A DNA stretch of 19,762 nt. Origin: an uncultured Clostridia bacterium (GTDB taxonomy: Bacteria > Bacillota > Clostridia > TANB77 > CAG-508). Below, one piece after another: positions 9,299 to 17,679 of the stretch (its first letter is position 1; each line of letters opens with the position of its first letter). Position numbers and translations under genes: made by a program. The stretch is from assembly GCA_947624405.1 (NCBI GenBank), contig CANQKB010000016.1, positions 1 to 19,762 of the forward strand. Direction: 5' to 3'. The notes beneath the pieces were generated by a model. The model was not told the DNA's origin. It made no database searches and worked only from the letters and a program-made list of their open reading frames with translations.

Positions 9299-9327
9299 TT
9301 GACATCGTTACGTAACGGTGATAAAAT
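9299..9327 (+). promoter_or_regulatory. MerR-type promoter with operator palindrome in the spacer
   Basis: A perfect -35 TTGACA (9299-9304) and a -10 TAAAAT (9322-9327) are 17 bp apart. The spacer contains the perfect 12-bp palindrome CGTTACGTAACG (9306-9317). MerR-family proteins typically bind a dyad between -35 and -10, so this is probably the autoregulatory site of the adjacent MerR gene and its operon. Confidence 0.75.
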
Positions 9328-9385
9328 ATAAATAGAAAGGAAACATAATCCAAGTATTTTTATAACATTAACACTTGGAGTGTAC

Positions 9386-9796
9386 GTGAGAAAAATGAAA
9401 TATAAAATATCTGAACTTGCAGAAAAAGCAGGAGTTACTAAAAGAACTATACATTATTACATAAGTAAAGGTCTATTAATACCTCCAGAAGGAAATGGAG
9501 TAAATAGTTTATACAGTGAAGAACATCTTGAAAGAATACTTTTGATAAAAAAATTACAATCAGCATATATGCCTTTGAGCAAAATAAGAGAATATATTCT
9601 AGAAAATCCTAAAGAAGAAAAAATAAAAAATAACATCGGAGAAATGAAAGATGATATACCTAAAGAAAAACAAATATATATTAGAGAAAATATAAGTAAT
9701 ATATTTGAGATTCATTGCTCAAAAGAAAATATGGAAAAATATGAATATATTATAGAAAATGTAAAGAAGTATGTAGAAAAAATGTTGGAGGATTAA
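9386..9796 (+). CDS. MerR-family transcriptional regulator
   Basis: Cytoplasmic DNA-binding regulator of about 136 residues. The N-terminal winged helix-turn-helix is clear: KISELAEKAGVTKRTIHYYI, then GLLIPP and SLYSEEHLERILLIKKLQ. A charged helical segment that should dimerise follows, and I see no ligand-binding domain. The start is uncertain. GGAG (9377-9380) fits GTG 9386 best (5-nt spacer); ATG 9395 gives the canonical N-terminus but is 14 nt away, and GTG 9380 overlaps the site. The stop is 2 nt before the VIT/VWA start, so the two are translated from one message, controlled by the palindromic promoter at 9299-9327. The signal it responds to is unknown. Confidence 0.9.
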   Translation: MRKMKYKISELAEKAGVTKRTIHYYISKGLLIPPEGNGVNSLYSEEHLERILLIKKLQSAYMPLSKIREYILENPKEEKIKNNIGEMKDDIPKEKQIYIRENISNIFEIHCSKENMEKYEYIIENVKKYVEKMLED

Positions 9797-9798
9797 TA

Positions 9799-12066
9799 AT
9801 GGAAAGTATAGATTTAAAAGAATTGGTACTAAAAAAGGTAAAAATAAATGGAAATATTATAGGAAAATTTGGAGTTTTTGAAATTGAACAAACATATAAG
9901 AATAATACAAGAAATATATTAGAAGTAAGTTACACATTTCCAATAGTTGAAACGGCAACAGTAGTTGGATTTGAGATTAATGTTGCAAATAAAGTATTAA
10001 AAGGAAAATGCAAAGAAAAAGAAGAAGCCAAAAAGGAATATCAAAAAAACATAGTAGAGGGGAATAGTACGTATTTAATGGAACAAAATACAAACAATGT
10101 ATTCCAAATTGCTATTGGAAAAATTAATACAGATGAAGAAGTAAAAGTAAAAATAAAGTATATTGATAAATTTGATATTGTAGATAATACAATAAAAATT
10201 TTGATACCAACATTAGTTACACCCAAATATAAATCTAATATTACTCGAAATTTAACATATGGAGAAACTAATTATACAGTTGATTTTAGTATTAATATAG
10301 ATAAAATGTTAAATAGAAAAAGAATTAGCTCTCAAACGCACAAGATAAATGTAATTGATGAAGAAAAAAGTGAAAGGATAGAAGTAATAAATTATGATTT
10401 ATCAAAAGACTTCAAATTAGATATAGAATTAAAAAATCAATTATCATCTAATGCAATTAAATCAAAAACAAGAGACGGAAAAGATATGATATATTTATCA
10501 TTTATGCCAGAAATTACAGACATTTATGAAGATAATGAAAAAGAATATTTATTTATTGTTGATGTTTCTGGTTCTATGATGGGAAGAAAGTTAAAAGAAA
10601 CAAAAAGAGCAGTAATAGAGTGTCTAAAGCAATTAGATGTAGGCGATAAATTTAATATAATTCCTTTTGAATCAAGTTTTGAAGCTATGAATATTACATC
10701 AATAGAATATAACGAAGAAAATATGAAAAAAGCAATAGAATATATTAATAATTTAAAATCATTAGGTGGAACGAAAATACTAGAACCATTAAAATTTGCA
10801 TTATACGAAAAAAATACTGATAAAGTAATATTATTATTTACAGATGGACAAGTTGGAAATGAAAATGAAATAATAAAATATGTAGAAGATAATATAAGTA
10901 AAAGCAGAATATTTCCATTTGGAATAGATACAAATGTAAATTCTTCATTTATAAAAGAACTTGCTAGAAGTGGAAATGGAAAAGCAGAGTTAATAAGACC
11001 TGAAGAAAAGATAGATGACAAGATAATAAGAACATTTGCAAGAATTCAAACACCATTATTAGAAAAAATAGAAATCGATTATGGAACTAATAAGGTTATA
11101 GATGAAATAAGAGAAGAAAATAGTTTATTTAATTATGAATTTTTTAATGTCTTTGCAAAAGTAGAGGCTTTACAAGATGATATAAAACTAAAGGGAAAAA
11201 TTTTAGATAAAGAATATATATGGGAAATTAATAAAGAAAAAATAAATAATACAAATGTTGATTTAGAAGTCATATATGCAAAGCAAGAAATGGAAAGAAT
11301 AGAAGAATATATAAGAAATACATATGAAATAGAAAAAATACAAAATTACAAAAAAATGATAATTGAAATATCAGAAAAATATAATATAAACTCTAAATAT
11401 ACATCATTTATAACAGTCCATGAAAGAGAAAGTAAACTATTTGGAGTGCCGAAATGTCAAGAAATAGTACTAAGCAATAAATTTGAGGAAGAAGCTTTCC
11501 TTAATAGACCAATGGGGGATAGAATTTCATGTATGAAAATGAAAAGTAATACTGGAAATTACAATGATGTTGATATACTAAGTTTTTTAAGAAAAAATAA
11601 TACAATTAAATTTAGTGATAGAAATTTTGAAAAAGAAGAAAACATAGATAAAATAAAAACTGAAGTTGATAAATATTATGAAACATTTATTGTACAAAAA
11701 CAAAAAAATATATTAACATATCTATTATTTGCTATATATTATATTAAAATAAAAAATAAAAGATTTAATTATGATGAACTATTGAGATTTTTAAGAGATA
11801 ATAGAGAAAACATATTAGCAAATGAATTATATATGAAATTAATATATTTATGTTATATAACATTAGAAGAGGATAGATGGATAGATAAGAAAGAAACACT
11901 AGAATTACTAGATGAAAACTATAAAAAAGTTGTGTATACAAAATTAAAAATTAATATAGATATAAAAACAGTAACAGATACAGATGTAGAAAATATTATC
12001 AAAAACGATAAAATAATAGATGAAATAGATGATGTAATATGGTATTTATATAAAAATAATATTTAA
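9799..12066 (+). CDS. VIT and VWA domain protein
   Basis: A 755-residue protein with an N-terminal VIT domain (about 1-135, including VSYTFPIVETATVVGFEI and KEKEEAKKEYQ) and a von Willebrand A domain (about 248-400). The VWA metal-ion adhesion site is complete: DVSGS (D255, S257, S259), the threonine of GGT (T325) and the aspartate of FTDG (D349). The remaining roughly 350 residues are Lys/Glu/Ile/Asn-rich and unrecognised. There is no signal peptide or membrane helix, so it is probably cytoplasmic, unlike the secreted animal inter-alpha-trypsin inhibitors that share this domain pair. VWA domains usually mediate metal-dependent protein binding. Tight coupling to the MerR gene suggests a regulated response module; its role is unknown. 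Confidence 0.9.
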   Translation: MESIDLKELVLKKVKINGNIIGKFGVFEIEQTYKNNTRNILEVSYTFPIVETATVVGFEINVANKVLKGKCKEKEEAKKEYQKNIVEGNSTYLMEQNTNNVFQIAIGKINTDEEVKVKIKYIDKFDIVDNTIKILIPTLVTPKYKSNITRNLTYGETNYTVDFSINIDKMLNRKRISSQTHKINVIDEEKSERIEVINYDLSKDFKLDIELKNQLSSNAIKSKTRDGKDMIYLSFMPEITDIYEDNEKEYLFIVDVSGSMMGRKLKETKRAVIECLKQLDVGDKFNIIPFESSFEAMNITSIEYNEENMKKAIEYINNLKSLGGTKILEPLKFALYEKNTDKVILLFTDGQVGNENEIIKYVEDNISKSRIFPFGIDTNVNSSFIKELARSGNGKAELIRPEEKIDDKIIRTFARIQTPLLEKIEIDYGTNKVIDEIREENSLFNYEFFNVFAKVEALQDDIKLKGKILDKEYIWEINKEKINNTNVDLEVIYAKQEMERIEEYIRNTYEIEKIQNYKKMIIEISEKYNINSKYTSFITVHERESKLFGVPKCQEIVLSNKFEEEAFLNRPMGDRISCMKMKSNTGNYNDVDILSFLRKNNTIKFSDRNFEKEENIDKIKTEVDKYYETFIVQKQKNILTYLLFAIYYIKIKNKRFNYDELLRFLRDNRENILANELYMKLIYLCYITLEEDRWIDKKETLELLDENYKKVVYTKLKINIDIKTVTDTDVENIIKNDKIIDEIDDVIWYLYKNNI

Positions 12067-12087
12067 TAAAATATACAGGAGATTAGT

Positions 12088-12978
12088 ATGAGAAAATATA
12101 ATAAATATGAAAATGAAATAATAGGGAGTAAAAAAATATCACTCAAAAGACTTGATTTTTTGTTAAAAAATGGTGCTGATGTAAATGCACAAGAAGATAC
12201 TGATATAGAAGATGGACATATTTTAGACTCATTGTTTCAAAGTGTCATTTATAATTATGATGAAAAGTCAAAAAATAATTTATTAAAAATATTAAAATGT
12301 TTTATAGATAATGGGTTGGATTTAGAAAAGTATGGAAGTGCAATTATTAGTGATTTTCACTTTATATATGATAAAAATCAAGATATATATGGAATGACAA
12401 AGCTAATATTAAATTCTTTAAAAAAGAAAATAAATTTAGATGATGCAAAACATGGAATTGCAACAGAAAGTTCTTGGCTTATTTGTACGTACCCAGAAGA
12501 TATAAATTACAATCCAGATTACTATGCTAATTATTTAGATGGAGTTATAAAAATTTTAGAAAAATATGAAAATGGAGAGGAATATAACGATATCTATCCA
12601 AGTGATAATGCAATAGGAGAAAAATTTAACAAAATTTATATTAAGGGAAACATTACTAATATGACTGATAACAAAATAGAATACAATTCAGTACGTGGTA
12701 GAAATACACAATTATGGACGACGATAGAATTTGAAAATAGTAAATTAGTAGTTGAGGATAATTATTGGGCATATATTGAAAATACAAATAACAATTTAGA
12801 AACAAATATTTTTACTGAAAATATAAACAATTATCTAAACAAGGAAAGGCTTATTAAAATAATATTTGATCATTATAATAATAATGGATGCGGAAGATTA
12901 TGCAAGTTAATATTTACGAATAATAAGAATTTAATATATGGAACTAGAGGAAATAAAGAATTTGTTGAAATAGGATAA
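12088..12978 (+). CDS. Ankyrin-like protein of unknown function, possibly immunity-type
   Basis: A 296-residue, probably cytoplasmic protein. The segment LDFLLKNGADVNAQEDTD (about residues 20-38) looks like one ankyrin repeat, and FIDNGLDLEKYG (about 73-84) like a second, degenerate one. The C-terminal half is beta-rich (NKIYIKGNITNM, then TTIEFENSKLVVED) and unrecognised. AGGAGA precedes the ATG, and the gene starts 21 nt after the VIT/VWA stop in the same direction. Similar architectures occur among immunity proteins of polymorphic toxin systems, but no toxin gene is visible here, so that role is only a suggestion. Confidence 0.75.
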   Translation: MRKYNKYENEIIGSKKISLKRLDFLLKNGADVNAQEDTDIEDGHILDSLFQSVIYNYDEKSKNNLLKILKCFIDNGLDLEKYGSAIISDFHFIYDKNQDIYGMTKLILNSLKKKINLDDAKHGIATESSWLICTYPEDINYNPDYYANYLDGVIKILEKYENGEEYNDIYPSDNAIGEKFNKIYIKGNITNMTDNKIEYNSVRGRNTQLWTTIEFENSKLVVEDNYWAYIENTNNNLETNIFTENINNYLNKERLIKIIFDHYNNNGCGRLCKLIFTNNKNLIYGTRGNKEFVEIG

Positions 12979-13007
12979 AATAAAATACTAATAAAGGAGA
13001 AAAATAG

Positions 13008-13628
13008 ATGAAAAAATTTAAATTTGGACAGGAATATTATTTAACAAACTATGAAGAAATGAATGAATTTTTAAAATTTGTATTAAATGATGATAAAGAT
13101 AAAAGGATAAAATATATTTTCCTAAATAGTGGGTTAACTTGGAGTGATACTAATCATGGAAAAAGATATGATACTTTATCAGATGTTTTTATTGTCTTTG
13201 ATAATGATGCTGTTTTAAAAATAAATTATCTTTTTTATAGTTTAATGTATATTGAGTATACATGGCTTCAAAATATACCAAGAAGAGATAAAGAATATAA
13301 TAATGATAATTTTAAATTAGAATTAGATGTTGCGAATACAAGTATAGAAAATTTTAGTATAGAAAGGTTTAGTGAATCATATGAAATTGATCCATCATCA
13401 TGTGCAGTAAGGCCAGAAGGAGATTATTTTAAAAAAATAATTTTAAAATTATCTAACGGTTCAAATTTATGTATATGTGCACAAGATTCAGAATCAGATG
13501 GATATTGTGATATATGGGTAGAAAACACTATTGAGAAGATAGAAGAGAATATAAGAAATAGTAAAGAAACGGTAGATGCAAAATGGATAAAGGAATGGGC
13601 AGTAACATTTATAGATAAAGATAAGTGA
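13008..13628 (+). CDS. Small hypothetical protein, distant relative of the two genes downstream
   Basis: A 206-residue soluble protein with no signal peptide or membrane helix. Its layout (an N-terminal helical part, then DVFIVFDNDAVLKINY, then a C-terminal KIILKLSNGSNLCIC strand pair) weakly parallels the next two genes. AAGGAG precedes the ATG, and it lies 29 nt after the ankyrin-like gene. I cannot name a family. The small acidic alpha/beta character and the tandem setting are reminiscent of immunity-protein arrays. Confidence 0.72.
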   Translation: MKKFKFGQEYYLTNYEEMNEFLKFVLNDDKDKRIKYIFLNSGLTWSDTNHGKRYDTLSDVFIVFDNDAVLKINYLFYSLMYIEYTWLQNIPRRDKEYNNDNFKLELDVANTSIENFSIERFSESYEIDPSSCAVRPEGDYFKKIILKLSNGSNLCICAQDSESDGYCDIWVENTIEKIEENIRNSKETVDAKWIKEWAVTFIDKDK

Positions 13629-13670
13629 AGAACAATTTAGAAAATTTAATTAAAAATAGGAAGGTGTAAA

Positions 13671-14345
13671 ATGGAATATAATTTTAATAAATGGAATGTA
13701 CCTATAATACAAGAACCAAATGAATTAATGAAAAAACTTAAAGAATTTAACTTGATAGGTAAAAAAATAACTAATATAAGATGTGTAGGCTTATGTTATG
13801 ATTTAACAGAAGATGATATTGAGGATGAAGCATATAATTATTATCGAAATAAAAATGTAGAAAATTTGGCAGAAATTTCAACTTATGAAAATATTCCATT
13901 AGATACATTATTACTTAGAAGTGTACAAATAGATGAACCAATTATTTTCTATTTTGATAATGGAGATAGATTAGAAGTAGACTATAGTGAAGCAAGTAGT
14001 CTAAAAATTGGTAAAAATAGTTTGCCTAAAAATATACAATATGGAACCAATATTCCCAATGCTGATATGAATATAGTATTTTCTAATTGTTTAAATAAAA
14101 AAATTATAGGTTTTGAAGTAAGCATGTCAGATGAATTATTAGATGATTTTACAGGTTCGCATGGAATTCAAGAGCCAGAAAATCAAATGTCATACATTTC
14201 AAGTTTTGAAATAAAACTTGAAGATTGGATTAGTATAAAATTTAACAATTTTTTTGATTATGGTAGAGTTTATATAGAAAGTGCATTTGAGTCGGAAAAA
14301 AAGATAACATGGGAAGAATTAAAAAAAGGAATAAAAAATATATAG
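13671..14345 (+). CDS. Small hypothetical protein, paralogue of the next gene
   Basis: A 224-residue acidic soluble protein. The core FYFDNGDRLEVDYSEASS followed by LKIGKNSLP and MNIVFSNCLNKKIIGFEV matches the same region of the gene at 14357 in order and spacing, so the two are diverged paralogues. AGGAAGG lies before the ATG and the gap to the previous gene is 42 nt. The function is unknown. A cytoplasmic immunity or sensor role is possible from context only. Confidence 0.75.
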   Translation: MEYNFNKWNVPIIQEPNELMKKLKEFNLIGKKITNIRCVGLCYDLTEDDIEDEAYNYYRNKNVENLAEISTYENIPLDTLLLRSVQIDEPIIFYFDNGDRLEVDYSEASSLKIGKNSLPKNIQYGTNIPNADMNIVFSNCLNKKIIGFEVSMSDELLDDFTGSHGIQEPENQMSYISSFEIKLEDWISIKFNNFFDYGRVYIESAFESEKKITWEELKKGIKNI

Positions 14346-14356
14346 GGAGAAAAATT

Positions 14357-15004
14357 ATGAAATTTTCAAAATTAAAATGGGATAAAAAAATAATATATAA
14401 TTTAGATGAGCTAGAAGCTGTACTAAAGAAACTTGATATTTACAATAAAAAAATAATAGATATAAAGGGCTATGAAAAACCAGACTGGTTTGAATATAAA
14501 AATTATTTCGTAGATTTATATAATAATACGCAAATTCAAGATATTAAGGAAAGAAAAAAAGAAATTACTATAAGTGATATTCCAGATGATTTACAAAGGG
14601 CTAGAAATGTTTTTTGTGCAATTTTTGTAATAAAATTCGAAGATAATTCAACGCTAGAATTGGCGAGTGATGAAACAAGTAAAATATATATAGGATACAA
14701 TGGACTTAAAGAAAATGATTTAAAACAATATGAGAATGCGAATTTAATATTTAAAAAAATTTTAGGAACAAAGATCAATGATTTTGAAGTTAAAAAAATG
14801 AGAAATGATGATCAAGCAAAAAGATATATTAATAAATATTCAAAGCAACCATTTAAGTGGTGTATACTAAAACTTGATAATAATATGGAAATATATTTTT
14901 GCCATACAAATATAATGCTGTTTAGTAGTAAAACTAAACAAGCTGAAATGATGAGCCTTAAAGAATATAAAGAAGCGGTTTATAATGTTGAACAATATTT
15001 TTAA
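14357..15004 (+). CDS. Small hypothetical protein, paralogue of the preceding gene
   Basis: A 215-residue soluble protein. IKFEDNSTLELASDETSK, then IYIGYNGLK and ANLIFKKILGTKINDFEV, parallels FYFDNGDRLEVDYSEASS and its downstream strands in the gene before it. I use ATG 14357 because AGGGAG (14344-14349) is correctly spaced; an in-frame ATG at 14309 lies inside the preceding gene. It is the last gene of the block, and the second terminator-bearing 45-bp repeat begins 6 nt after its stop. The function is unknown. Confidence 0.75.
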   Translation: MKFSKLKWDKKIIYNLDELEAVLKKLDIYNKKIIDIKGYEKPDWFEYKNYFVDLYNNTQIQDIKERKKEITISDIPDDLQRARNVFCAIFVIKFEDNSTLELASDETSKIYIGYNGLKENDLKQYENANLIFKKILGTKINDFEVKKMRNDDQAKRYINKYSKQPFKWCILKLDNNMEIYFCHTNIMLFSSKTKQAEMMSLKEYKEAVYNVEQYF

Positions 15005-15010
15005 AAATTA

Positions 15011-15055
15011 AATACATCTCTATTGACCAGACAGAGATGTTTTTTTTTGTTGTCT
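15011..15055 (+). repeat. 45-bp direct repeat, copy 2, containing an intrinsic terminator
   Basis: The same hairpin, loop and trailing GTTGTCT as 9025-9069, with stem arms at 15014-15021 and 15033-15040 and eight T after. It terminates the accessory operon and forms the right edge of the 6-kb block. Confidence 0.85.
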
Positions 15056-15134
15056 GAATGTTCGTAAAAAATAATATTTTATATAAATATAGGACATAAT
15101 GTATGAATAAAATAATGCTAAGGGGGAATTTTTT

Positions 15135-15369
15135 ATGGGAGCAAGGGGCTTAGATTTTAAACATAAGGAAGTGGTAAACATTACAGATGGAAGAAGGCTT
15201 CGGTTATGTACAAGACGTAACAGCAGACTTGGAATCAGGGATTATTACCTCTATAATAGTTCCAGGAACAAATAGTAAATTTAATATTTTTGCAGGAAAT
15301 AATGATATAGTAATACCATGGAAAAATATACGTTGTATAGGAGATGATATAATACTTGTAGAAATTTAA
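15135..15369 (+). CDS. YlmC/YmxH-family (PRC-barrel-like) protein, one +1 shift at CGG 15201
   Basis: A small protein of about 77 residues; the family is annotated as sporulation-associated in Bacilli and Clostridia, without a defined activity. ATG 15135 has AGGGGG at 15121-15126 (8-nt spacer) and starts MGARGLDFKHKEVVNI, the expected N-terminus. The frame reads DGRRL and then meets an in-frame CGG at 15201; unshifted it would give an unrelated string and stop at TAG 15273-15275. Skipping C15201 gives GYVQDVTADLESG, then VIPWKNIRCIGDDIILVEI, the full C-terminal family pattern, to TAA 15367-15369. An ATG at 15187 lies in the shifted frame, has no suitable ribosome site and would miss the conserved start. 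Confidence 0.85.
15201..15203 (+). other. In-frame CGG, +1 frameshift site in the YlmC/YmxH gene
   Basis: Preceding codon CTT (Leu), in-frame CGG, next base T. Dropping C15201 makes the next codon GGT (Gly), the glycine expected after the conserved GRRL motif. Confidence 0.8.
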
Positions 15370-15413
15370 AAAAATATATTTTATTCACAATATAGACACA
15401 AAAGGAGATTATA

Positions 15414-15479
15414 ATGTATAATATAGATGTCTTAGAAAGGAAGGATAAAAATGAGTACAACAATATTAGTTGTAGATGA
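15414..15479 (+). CDS. Possible 21-codon leader peptide overlapping the response regulator start
   Basis: AAAGGAG (15401-15407) is ideally spaced before ATG 15414. The short frame (MYNIDVLERKDKNE...) runs past the response regulator ATG at 15451 and stops at TGA 15477-15479. Such an overlap could couple translation of the regulator to the leader. It may also be chance, because the regulator has its own good ribosome site. Confidence 0.3.
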   Translation: MYNIDVLERKDKNEYNNISCR

Positions 15480-16125
15480 TGAGCAAAGGATGAGAACGCT
15501 CTTAAAAGATTTCCTAGTAAAAAAAGACTATGATGTAATAGAAGCGAAAGACGGAGAAGAAGCACTAGATATTTTTAATGAAAAAAAAGATCTAATAAAA
15601 TTAATCTTATTAGATGTAATGATGCCGAAATTGGATGGATGGTCGGTGCTAAGGCAAATAAGACAAAGCTCAAGTGTGCCAATAATTATGCTAACAGCAA
15701 GAGGAGAAGAACAAGATGAATTATTTGGTTTTGAGCTTGGGGCGGATGAATATATAGCAAAGCCATTTAGTCCTAAAATACTTGTAGCAAGAGTTGATGC
15801 AATATTAAAAAGAAGTTCATCAAAACAAAATAAAGAGGTAGACTATGGTGGTATAGAAATAGATGAAGAAGGAAGAACTGTAAAATTAGATGGTAAGCTA
15901 ATAGAAATGAGTTTAAGAGAATATGAACTTTTAAAATATTTAGTTGATAATGTAGGAATAGCACTTTCAAGAGATAAAATTTTAAACAATGTATGGAACT
16001 ATGATTATTATGGTGATTCAAGAACAATAGATAGTCATATAAAGAAGATAAGACATAAACTTGGTAAAAAAGGTAAATATATAAAAACAATGAGGGGAAT
16101 TGGTTATAAATTTGAAGTTAAATAA
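15451..16125 (+). CDS. OmpR/PhoB-family response regulator
   Basis: A 224-residue cytoplasmic DNA-binding response regulator. The receiver domain (1-120) has the acidic pair D9/D10, phosphoacceptor D55 in LILLDVMMP, T82 and K104 (AKPFSP). A winged-helix OmpR/PhoB effector domain (about 128-224) ends with the typical NVWNYDYYGDSRTIDSHI and TMRGIGYKF. AGGAAGG lies 6 nt before the ATG. Its 3' end overlaps the start of the histidine kinase, a normal arrangement for a cognate pair. The stimulus and regulon cannot be read from sequence. The frame is intact. Confidence 0.95.
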   Translation: MSTTILVVDDEQRMRTLLKDFLVKKDYDVIEAKDGEEALDIFNEKKDLIKLILLDVMMPKLDGWSVLRQIRQSSSVPIIMLTARGEEQDELFGFELGADEYIAKPFSPKILVARVDAILKRSSSKQNKEVDYGGIEIDEEGRTVKLDGKLIEMSLREYELLKYLVDNVGIALSRDKILNNVWNYDYYGDSRTIDSHIKKIRHKLGKKGKYIKTMRGIGYKFEVK

Positions 16126-17621
16126 AAATGAAGTAAAAAAAGTAAAAACTAAATTTCAAAGTCTAAGAGTAAAGTTATTTTTAACACTTTGTATTACAAT
16201 TATAGTAATCATATTTATAATGATAATTGTTAATACAATGGCACTTGAAACATATTATATACATTCAAAGGAAGCAAGTTTAGTGCATGTGTATAATGAA
16301 ATAAATAAACATTATAATCAACAAACACAATATGCAAACCTTGAGCTAGAATTAGAAAGAATAGCACAAACATACGATTTTGAGATATTAATTAGAACGG
16401 AAAAAAATATATATACTTCAAACAGAGATTTTTTATCAACTTTTCAAAGTGATGAAGAAAAAAATGTAAATGAAAGTACTATATACCGTGATGACGGAGT
16501 TACAGTAAGTAGAATAATAGATAATCAAACTGGACTTTCATATATACTGCTTTCAGCTAAACTTGATAATGGATATATTTTATTCATAAGAACAGCATTA
16601 GCATCTATTGAAGAAAGTACAGGTGTAGCTAATAGGTTTTTAATGATAATGGGATTAACTGCTATACCTATAATTGGATTAGTATCATTGATTATGGCAA
16701 GAAAAATTACAGAACCAATAGAAAAATTAAATAAAATGACAGAGAAAATTTCTGTATTAGATTTCAGCCATAAATATGAACCAAATGATTCAGAGGATGA
16801 ATTAAATAATTTAGGAAAAAATATTAATGCAATGTCCGAAAGGCTTGAAAGAACTATAAATGAATTGAAAGAATCCAATATTGAACTCGAAAAAGGAATT
16901 GAAGAAAAATCTAGAATAGATGAGATGAGAACACAGTTTATATCAGATGTTTCTCATGAATTAAAAACACCAATAGCATTAATACAGGGATATGCAGAAG
17001 GATTAGCAGAGAATGTAATTGAGGATGAAGAAAGTAGAAAATTTTATGTAGAAGTAATTTTAGATGAAGCAAATAAAATGGATGTGCTTGTGAAAAAATT
17101 ATTAGAACTCATGAAACTAGAATACGGAAAAAATGTTTTTCATCAAAACAAATTTAATATGTCAGAACTCATAAATGAAGTTATAAGGAAATCTACAAAG
17201 ATGTTACAAGAAGAGAATATAACTGTTAATTTTGAAGCAAAAGAAGTTTTTGTTTTGGCAGATGAATTTTATGCTGATCAAGCTTTTTCCAATTACTTTA
17301 CAAATGCAATGAAAAATGTTTTAGAGATAGATGGAAAAAAGGAAATAAATATATCGTATGAGATTAGAGAAGATAAATTAAGAGTAAAAGTATTTAATAC
17401 AGGAGAAAATATAGCGAGTGAAGATTTGAATAGAATATGGAAAAGATTTTATAAAGTTGATGAATCTAGGAATAGAAATAAACGGAGGAAATGGAATTGG
17501 GCTATCTTTGGTTAAAGCAATTATGCAAAATACTAATAATAAGTATGGAGTAGAAAATAGAGAAAATGGTGTTGAATTTTATTTCGAAGTAAATTTATAT
17601 AATGAAAAAAAGGCTAACTAA
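16100..17621 (+). CDS. Membrane sensor histidine kinase, one +1 shift at CGG 17483
   Basis: Partner kinase of the preceding regulator, about 506 residues when recoded. It has a membrane helix at about 26-48, an extracytoplasmic sensor domain, a second helix at about 178-198, a HAMP domain, and HisKA with the phosphorylated histidine H286 in SHELKTP. The HATPase domain follows, with an N-box-like FTNAMKN and an F box IWKRFYKVDESRN. In the plain frame it ends at TAA 17513-17515 without a G2 box. Skipping the C of CGG 17483 gives GGNGIGLSLVKAI, the glycine-rich ATP-lid motif, then the last strands (ENGVEFYFEVNL), stopping at TAA 17619-17621 inside a terminator hairpin. The start appears to be TTG 16100 or TTG 16112 within the regulator gene; no in-frame ATG precedes the first helix. 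Confidence 0.9.
17483..17485 (+). other. In-frame CGG, +1 frameshift site in the histidine kinase
   Basis: Preceding codon AAA (Lys), in-frame CGG, next base A. Dropping C17483 makes GGA (Gly), the first glycine of the kinase G2 box. Without it the ATP-binding lid is missing. Confidence 0.8.
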
Positions 17622-17635
17622 TGTTAGTCTTTTTT
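17606..17635 (+). terminator. Intrinsic terminator at the shifted-frame stop of the kinase
   Basis: A 13-bp stem with one G-T pair (AAAAAAGGCTAAC and GTTAGTCTTTTTT) has a TAAT loop that contains the stop codon of the recoded kinase. Its position supports 17621 rather than 17515 as the true end. Confidence 0.8.
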
Positions 17636-17679
17636 CAAGATTAAAAAATAGTTAAAACGAGAATGTTTGATTATATTTT

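Noticed and set aside
9129..9353. Minus-strand frame of 74 codons before the MerR gene
   Set aside because: It overlaps the MerR promoter and operator, has no ribosome site and has an implausible aromatic-rich composition.
15060..15134. Sporulation sigma-factor promoter before the YlmC/YmxH gene
   Set aside because: AATATT (15073) and CATAATGTA (15095) resemble sigma-E/K elements, but the spacing is not ideal and the region is nearly all A and T.
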